NCBI RefSeq assembly: GCF_018614415.1
Contig: NZ_JAGGOO010000077.1
Location: 1 to 54,556, forward strand
Direction: 5' to 3'
Length of the DNA: 54,556 nt
From: Streptomyces sp. ISL-12
GTDB lineage: Bacteria > Actinomycetota > Actinomycetes > Streptomycetales > Streptomycetaceae
In this document: positions 50,728-54,556 of the stretch, in pieces
How positions within the stretch are numbered: the stretch's first letter is position 1
How the letters are laid out: the number at the start of each line of letters is the position of its first letter
The notes under the pieces: model-generated
Seen by the model: the letters and a program-made list of their open reading frames with translations, nothing else
What the model was told of the DNA's origin: nothing
The model's database searches: none
Position numbers and translations under genes: made by a program

Positions 50728-51572
50728 TGTCCCACCCCGCGTCGACCATGCCTCCCGGCCGGCAGAACCAGGCCGCCCCGGTGCGCACGCCCGCGCACGT
50801 GGCCTCGCCGACCGACACCGGCATGATCCCCATCATCCGGCAGCCGCAGACACCGCAGCAGCAGCGCCGCATCGTCAGCCCGGGTTTCGGGCTGCGCGGT
50901 CCGCGCCGCAACCGCCATGTCGTCACCGCCGAGGAACTGGCGGCGATCAGCATGCCGATCGGTGACGACGGCGTACTGATCGGCAAGGACCAGGACGGAC
51001 AGCCGGCGGTGCTCGGGCTGTCCCGGCCGACCGCCTTCGACGTCGTACTGGTGGGCGGTCTGTGGCTCGCCCAGGTGCTGGCGTTGCGCGCCGCCGCGAC
51101 GGGTGCGCGCGTGGGGGTCGAGACGGGCCGCCCGCAGGCCTGGCAGCAGCTCGCCCAGGCAGCGGGCGGCGGGCAGCAGTGCATGACGGTCTATCCGGTG
51201 GGCCGGGTGCCCGCGCAGGGGCCCTCCGTGTCGAGTCCTGTGGTGCTGATCCGGGACTGCGGCATCCGTCCGCCGCGGGGACGGGTCAACACCGCGCCGT
51301 GGCAGGCCGTGGTGACGGTGCTTCCCTTCGTCAGCGAGCACGCGCCGCGCTGGCTGGCCCAGGCCCACCTCGTCGGTATCCAGCGCATCTCCCCTTACGA
51401 GACCGAGGTCGTACGTGACACCCTGGGCGTCTCCAGCGAGCACCTCGAACACCTCCCGAACCTTCACGACGGCGTGGCCCTGTGGTGCACTCGCAAGCAC
51501 CACAAGTTCGTCATGACCGAACCCACTGATGCGGAGACGGGCCTGCTCGGCGCGGCACGCCGGATGGATTGA
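50727..51572 (+). CDS. Conserved T7SS-locus protein, unknown role
   Basis: A 281-aa protein translationally coupled to eccE. Residues 1-60 are Pro/Gln-rich and disordered. Residues 65-281 form an alpha/beta domain (AFDVVLVGGLWLAQVLALRA, TGARVGVETGRPQAWQQL, PVVLIRDCGIRPPRG, WQAVVTVLPFVSEHAPRWL). It lacks membrane helices and known catalytic motifs. I recognise it only as a constant neighbour of eccE in Streptomyces. A clear terminator follows, so it ends the eccE transcript. Confidence 0.8.
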   Translation: MSHPASTMPPGRQNQAAPVRTPAHVASPTDTGMIPIIRQPQTPQQQRRIVSPGFGLRGPRRNRHVVTAEELAAISMPIGDDGVLIGKDQDGQPAVLGLSRPTAFDVVLVGGLWLAQVLALRAAATGARVGVETGRPQAWQQLAQAAGGGQQCMTVYPVGRVPAQGPSVSSPVVLIRDCGIRPPRGRVNTAPWQAVVTVLPFVSEHAPRWLAQAHLVGIQRISPYETEVVRDTLGVSSEHLEHLPNLHDGVALWCTRKHHKFVMTEPTDAETGLLGAARRMD

Positions 51573-51606
51573 CGCGTCGTCGTCCGCGAGGGCGGTGGGA
51601 ACGGCC

Positions 51607-51647
51607 GCCCCCACGAGGCATCTCCCTCGGCGCCCGTGGGGGCTTTT
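51607..51647 (+). terminator. Rho-independent terminator
   Basis: A 9-bp stem GCCCCCACG (51607-51615) with CGTGGGGGC (51635-51643) followed by TTTT (51644-51647), 35 bases after the preceding stop. This is the most textbook-like terminator in the window. Confidence 0.9.
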
Positions 51648-51778
51648 CCGTCCCGCCATCCGAGTGATTAGGCTTCTGGTGGTGCGGTGACGATCGCAGT
51701 CGCGTGGGACTCGCCACTCGGTCCGCCCGGCCGAGACGACGACCAGCTCAGCAGCAGTGGCTGACCAGGAGGCAAGCA

Positions 51779-54532
51779 GTGAACAGGGATCGGTCCGAGT
51801 ACAACGGCGGCAGCCCTTCCTCGGACGGGGACGATCACGACGTGGATCTCACCGGCGAGTTCGAAATCGTCTACACGCCTCCTGCCTGGTACGCACAGAG
51901 TACGCAGAGCGGGTCGCCCGCCGAAGCGCAGCGGCCGTCCGCACCCACTCCACCGCCGCCCTCGGCCGGGCCGCCGGTCGGGCCGCCCAACGGTCCGCCG
52001 GGCGGTCCGGCGCCTCAGGGCGCGCGGCCGGCGCAGCCGCAGGCCCCGGGCGCCCCGCACCAACCCGCGCGGCAACAGCAGCCCGCCCAGGCTCAAGGCG
52101 CCCCTGACGCCGCTCAGCCGGGTGCCTCCACGGGCGGCTACGGGTTCCCGCAGCAGTCCGCGCCCGGCGGGTACGGCTACCCCCAGCAGAACGGGCCCGG
52201 TACGCCCCAGCCGGGTCAGAACACGTCGGGCGGCTACCCGGCCCCCCAGCCGCCCGCGCAGCAGCCGGCGGCCCCTGGTTTCCCCGTACTGCGGCCGGTC
52301 GACCAGGACGGCGCCGGCGCGCCCTCCCCGAACGCCGCTCCCGCGCCGGGAGTGCCCGCGCCGCCCGTTCCGGAACAGCCGGCCGCGCCCGTGCCGACGG
52401 AGGCCGAACTCAACCACGCCGCGGCCGACGCGGAGGCGGCGCGGCTGTTCGGCGGTGCCGACGACCACGTGGAGGAGGCGGAGCCGGAGGAGCCCCGGAG
52501 CGACGCGGCGGAGTCCGCCGGTCCCTCCGAACCCGAGTCCGACCCGGACGCCGGGGCCGCACCGGCGGTGGAAGCGGGTCCGGAGGCGGACGCGGGTCAG
52601 GTGCCCGCCGCCGGACCGCCTCCCGCCGTACCCGCGGCCCCGCCGGCCGCCGCCGACGCCGCCGACGCCGCCGACGCCGCCCCCGTCGTACCCGGCCCTC
52701 CGCCGCCCGCGCCCGGCACCCCGCCCGTCGCGCCGGGACCTGCGCCCGCCGCTCCCGGGCCGATGCCCGCGGCCCAGGGACAGCAGCCGCAGCCACAACA
52801 GCCCCCCGGGCAGGCCCCCGTGCCTGCCCCGCCCGGCCAGCCGCTGCCGCCGCTGCCGCAGGGATTCGCGCCCGCGCACCCCGGCCAGGGCGTACCGCAG
52901 CAGCCGGACCCGCAGGCGGCCGGCCCCGGCTACCCCCAGGTTCCCGGCCAGCCGATGCCCGGGCAGCCCGGTCACCAGGTGCCTCCGCAAGGGGCGTTCG
53001 GCCCGCCCCCGCAGCCCGCGTACCCCGCGGCGGCGGCCGGGCAGCCCGCACCGGCGGATCCTCCTCACCCGCCCCAGCCGCAGGCCGACGGGTACGGCTA
53101 CCCGCAGCAGGCTCCTCAGCCGCCCGTACCGCCCGGTTACGGTTATCCGCCCCAGCAGCCGGGTTACGGCTACCCGCAGCCGGGCCAGCCGCCCCAGCCC
53201 GCACCCCAGCAACAGCCCCAACCGCAGCCGCAGCCGCAACAGCAGCCGCAACAGCAGCCCGCCGCCTACGGCAACCAGGGCTGGAGCGCTCCGCCCGGCC
53301 CGCAGCCCGGGGGGCCTGGGGCCCACCCGCAGCAGGCCGCGCCCGGTACCCCGCTCGGCTACAACGCCGCCGTGGAGCTCACCTCCGACCGACTGCTGCG
53401 CAACCAGCCCAAGGCGCGCAAGAACAACGCGGGCCCGTCCCGCTTCAAGTTCGGTGCCAAGAAGGAGGAAGCGGAGCGGCAGCGCAAGCTCGGGCTGATC
53501 CGTACGCCGGTGATGTCCTGCTACCGCATCGCGGTGATCAGCCTCAAGGGCGGTGTCGGCAAGACCACGACGACGATGGCTCTGGGCGCGACCCTCGCCT
53601 CCGAGCGGCAGGACAAGATCCTGGCGATCGACGCCAACCCCGACGCCGGCACGCTGGGGCGACGGGTCCGGCGCGAGACGGGTGCCACCATCCGCGACCT
53701 GGTACAGGCGATCCCGCAGCTGCACAGCTACATGGACATCCGCCGCTTCACCTCGCAGGCGCCGTCGGGTCTCGAGATCATCGCCAATGACGTGGACCCG
53801 GCGGTGTCGACCACGTTCAACGACCAGGACTACCGGGCCGCGCTCGACATGCTGGGCAGGCAGTACCCGATCATCCTCACCGACTCGGGAACCGGTCTGC
53901 TCTACAGCGCGATGCGTGGGGTCCTCGACCTCGCCGACCAGTTGATCATCATCTCCACCCCGTCGGTGGACGGTGCGAGCAGCGCGTCGACCACCCTGGA
54001 CTGGCTGTCCGCGAACGGGTTCGCCGATCTCGTCCAGCGGTCGATCACCGTGATCTCCGGTGTCCGCGAGACAGGCAAGATGATCAAGGTGGAGGACATC
54101 GTCGCGCACTTCGAGACCCGCTGCCGCGGTGTCGTCGTGGTGCCCTTCGACGAGCACCTCGCCGCCGGCGCGGAGGTCGACCTGGAGATGATGCGTCCCA
54201 AGACCCGTGAGGCGTACTTCGATCTCGCCGCCCTCATCGCCGAGGACATCGCCCGGACCCAGCAGGGTTTCGGCAACCCGAACATGCAGTACCCGCAGCA
54301 GCCCCAGCAGGGGTACGCGCCCGGGCCGCAGCAGCAGCCGTACCCCCATCCCGGTGGTACCCCCCAGCCGGGGCAGGGCTGGCAGCAGCCTCCCCAGCAG
54401 CAGCACCCCGCGCCGGGCCAGGGCTGGCAGCAGCCTCCCCAGCAGCAGCACCCCGCGCCGGGCCAGGGCTGGCAGCAGCCTCCCCAGAACCCTCAGCAGG
54501 GCACCGTACCGCCCGGCTGGACCCAGCAGTAG
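51779..54532 (+). CDS. MinD/ParA-like ATPase with long Pro/Gln-rich N-terminus
   Basis: A 917-aa protein, GTG start with AGGAGG six bases upstream. Residues 1-35 include a conserved-looking acidic block (DDHDVDLTGEFEIVYTPPAW). About 40-545 is Pro/Gln/Ala/Gly low complexity with GYGYPQQ-type repeats. About 583-840 is a MinD/ParA domain with deviant Walker A KGGVGKT (590-596) and switch region ILAIDANPDAGTLG. The last 75 residues are again Gln/Pro-rich. ParA-type ATPases of this kind are typical of ESX loci (compare EspI/PPE-locus ATPases) and may position or regulate the machine. Confidence 0.9.
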   Translation: MNRDRSEYNGGSPSSDGDDHDVDLTGEFEIVYTPPAWYAQSTQSGSPAEAQRPSAPTPPPPSAGPPVGPPNGPPGGPAPQGARPAQPQAPGAPHQPARQQQPAQAQGAPDAAQPGASTGGYGFPQQSAPGGYGYPQQNGPGTPQPGQNTSGGYPAPQPPAQQPAAPGFPVLRPVDQDGAGAPSPNAAPAPGVPAPPVPEQPAAPVPTEAELNHAAADAEAARLFGGADDHVEEAEPEEPRSDAAESAGPSEPESDPDAGAAPAVEAGPEADAGQVPAAGPPPAVPAAPPAAADAADAADAAPVVPGPPPPAPGTPPVAPGPAPAAPGPMPAAQGQQPQPQQPPGQAPVPAPPGQPLPPLPQGFAPAHPGQGVPQQPDPQAAGPGYPQVPGQPMPGQPGHQVPPQGAFGPPPQPAYPAAAAGQPAPADPPHPPQPQADGYGYPQQAPQPPVPPGYGYPPQQPGYGYPQPGQPPQPAPQQQPQPQPQPQQQPQQQPAAYGNQGWSAPPGPQPGGPGAHPQQAAPGTPLGYNAAVELTSDRLLRNQPKARKNNAGPSRFKFGAKKEEAERQRKLGLIRTPVMSCYRIAVISLKGGVGKTTTTMALGATLASERQDKILAIDANPDAGTLGRRVRRETGATIRDLVQAIPQLHSYMDIRRFTSQAPSGLEIIANDVDPAVSTTFNDQDYRAALDMLGRQYPIILTDSGTGLLYSAMRGVLDLADQLIIISTPSVDGASSASTTLDWLSANGFADLVQRSITVISGVRETGKMIKVEDIVAHFETRCRGVVVVPFDEHLAAGAEVDLEMMRPKTREAYFDLAALIAEDIARTQQGFGNPNMQYPQQPQQGYAPGPQQQPYPHPGGTPQPGQGWQQPPQQQHPAPGQGWQQPPQQQHPAPGQGWQQPPQNPQQGTVPPGWTQQ
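54368..54486 (+). repeat. 45-bp tandem repeat at the C-terminus of the MinD-like ATPase
   Basis: Two complete and nearly identical 45-base units (54368-54412, 54413-54457) and a partial third (54458-54486) encode PGQGWQQPPQQQHPA. The near identity at DNA level suggests recent expansion. Confidence 0.9.
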
Positions 54533-54556
54533 CGCACACAGGCCAGGGCCCGTACC

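Noticed and set aside
51668..54451. 927-aa minus-strand ORF opposite the MinD-like gene
   Set aside because: Shadow of the Pro/Gln-rich repeats; the plus strand has an ideal ribosome site and a MinD domain.
1..54556. tRNA genes, insertion sequences, attachment sites
   Set aside because: I looked for cloverleaf-type arms, transposase motifs and flanking direct repeats, especially near the low-GC block, and found none I could support by eye.

Overview
The window has high GC, strong third-position GC bias, GTG and TTG starts, and the gene order RNase J / dapA / thyX / dapB / M16 peptidase / pnp / rpsO next to a type VII secretion (ESX) locus. From memory this is the conserved core order of Streptomyces chromosomes (the region around SCO5717-SCO5745 in S. 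coelicolor), so the source is almost certainly a Streptomyces or close relative. No RNA gene lies inside the window, but the left edge carries what looks like the promoter/leader of a leftward rRNA operon.

Layout. (1) 1-10.8 kb, housekeeping, mostly minus strand: rrn leader, RNase J, DapA, ThyX, two small membrane proteins on plus, then the minus-strand run rpsO-pnp-M16 peptidase-dapB-small membrane protein, closed by a 23-bp hairpin. (2) 10.8-16.5 kb: T7SS core genes eccD (minus) and eccC (plus), divergent. (3) 16.5-22.8 kb: a WG-motif helical secretion-target-like protein, a DUF397 protein, and an operon-like trio (YrhB/Imm35-like protein, P-loop ATPase, SUKH-4 protein carrying a deaminase-like domain without its zinc ligands), then two small genes. 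(4) 23.0-28.8 kb: a 1564-aa polymorphic toxin with a CpnT-like N-terminus, a 600-residue low-complexity linker, a papain-fold glutamine-deamidase domain and a C-terminal zinc deaminase, followed by a HEAT-like candidate immunity gene. (5) 28.8-38.3 kb: cargo of small WXG100/EspC-like proteins, larger WXG proteins, an alpha/beta-hydrolase effector, a lipoprotein and membrane proteins, with two stretches of decayed genes. (6) 38.6-44.9 kb: a visibly lower-GC block with two more cassettes of small helical protein plus large WXG protein, a membrane protein and an extra mycosin protease. (7) 44.9-54.5 kb: second mycosin, EsxA/EsxB, EccB (all minus), and, diverging across a 20-bp tandem-repeat region, EccE, a conserved T7SS-locus protein and a large MinD/ParA-like ATPase.

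How it works together: EccB-EccE and mycosin form the secretion machine. EsxA/EsxB and the WXG proteins are substrates or carriers, the large toxin and hydrolase are probable effectors, and the SUKH-4, Imm35-like and HEAT-like proteins are probable immunity or accessory factors. The clearest new observation is that EsxB and three other WXG-type proteins in the cargo region end in the same C-terminal -[DE]FG tail, a candidate shared EccC export signal.
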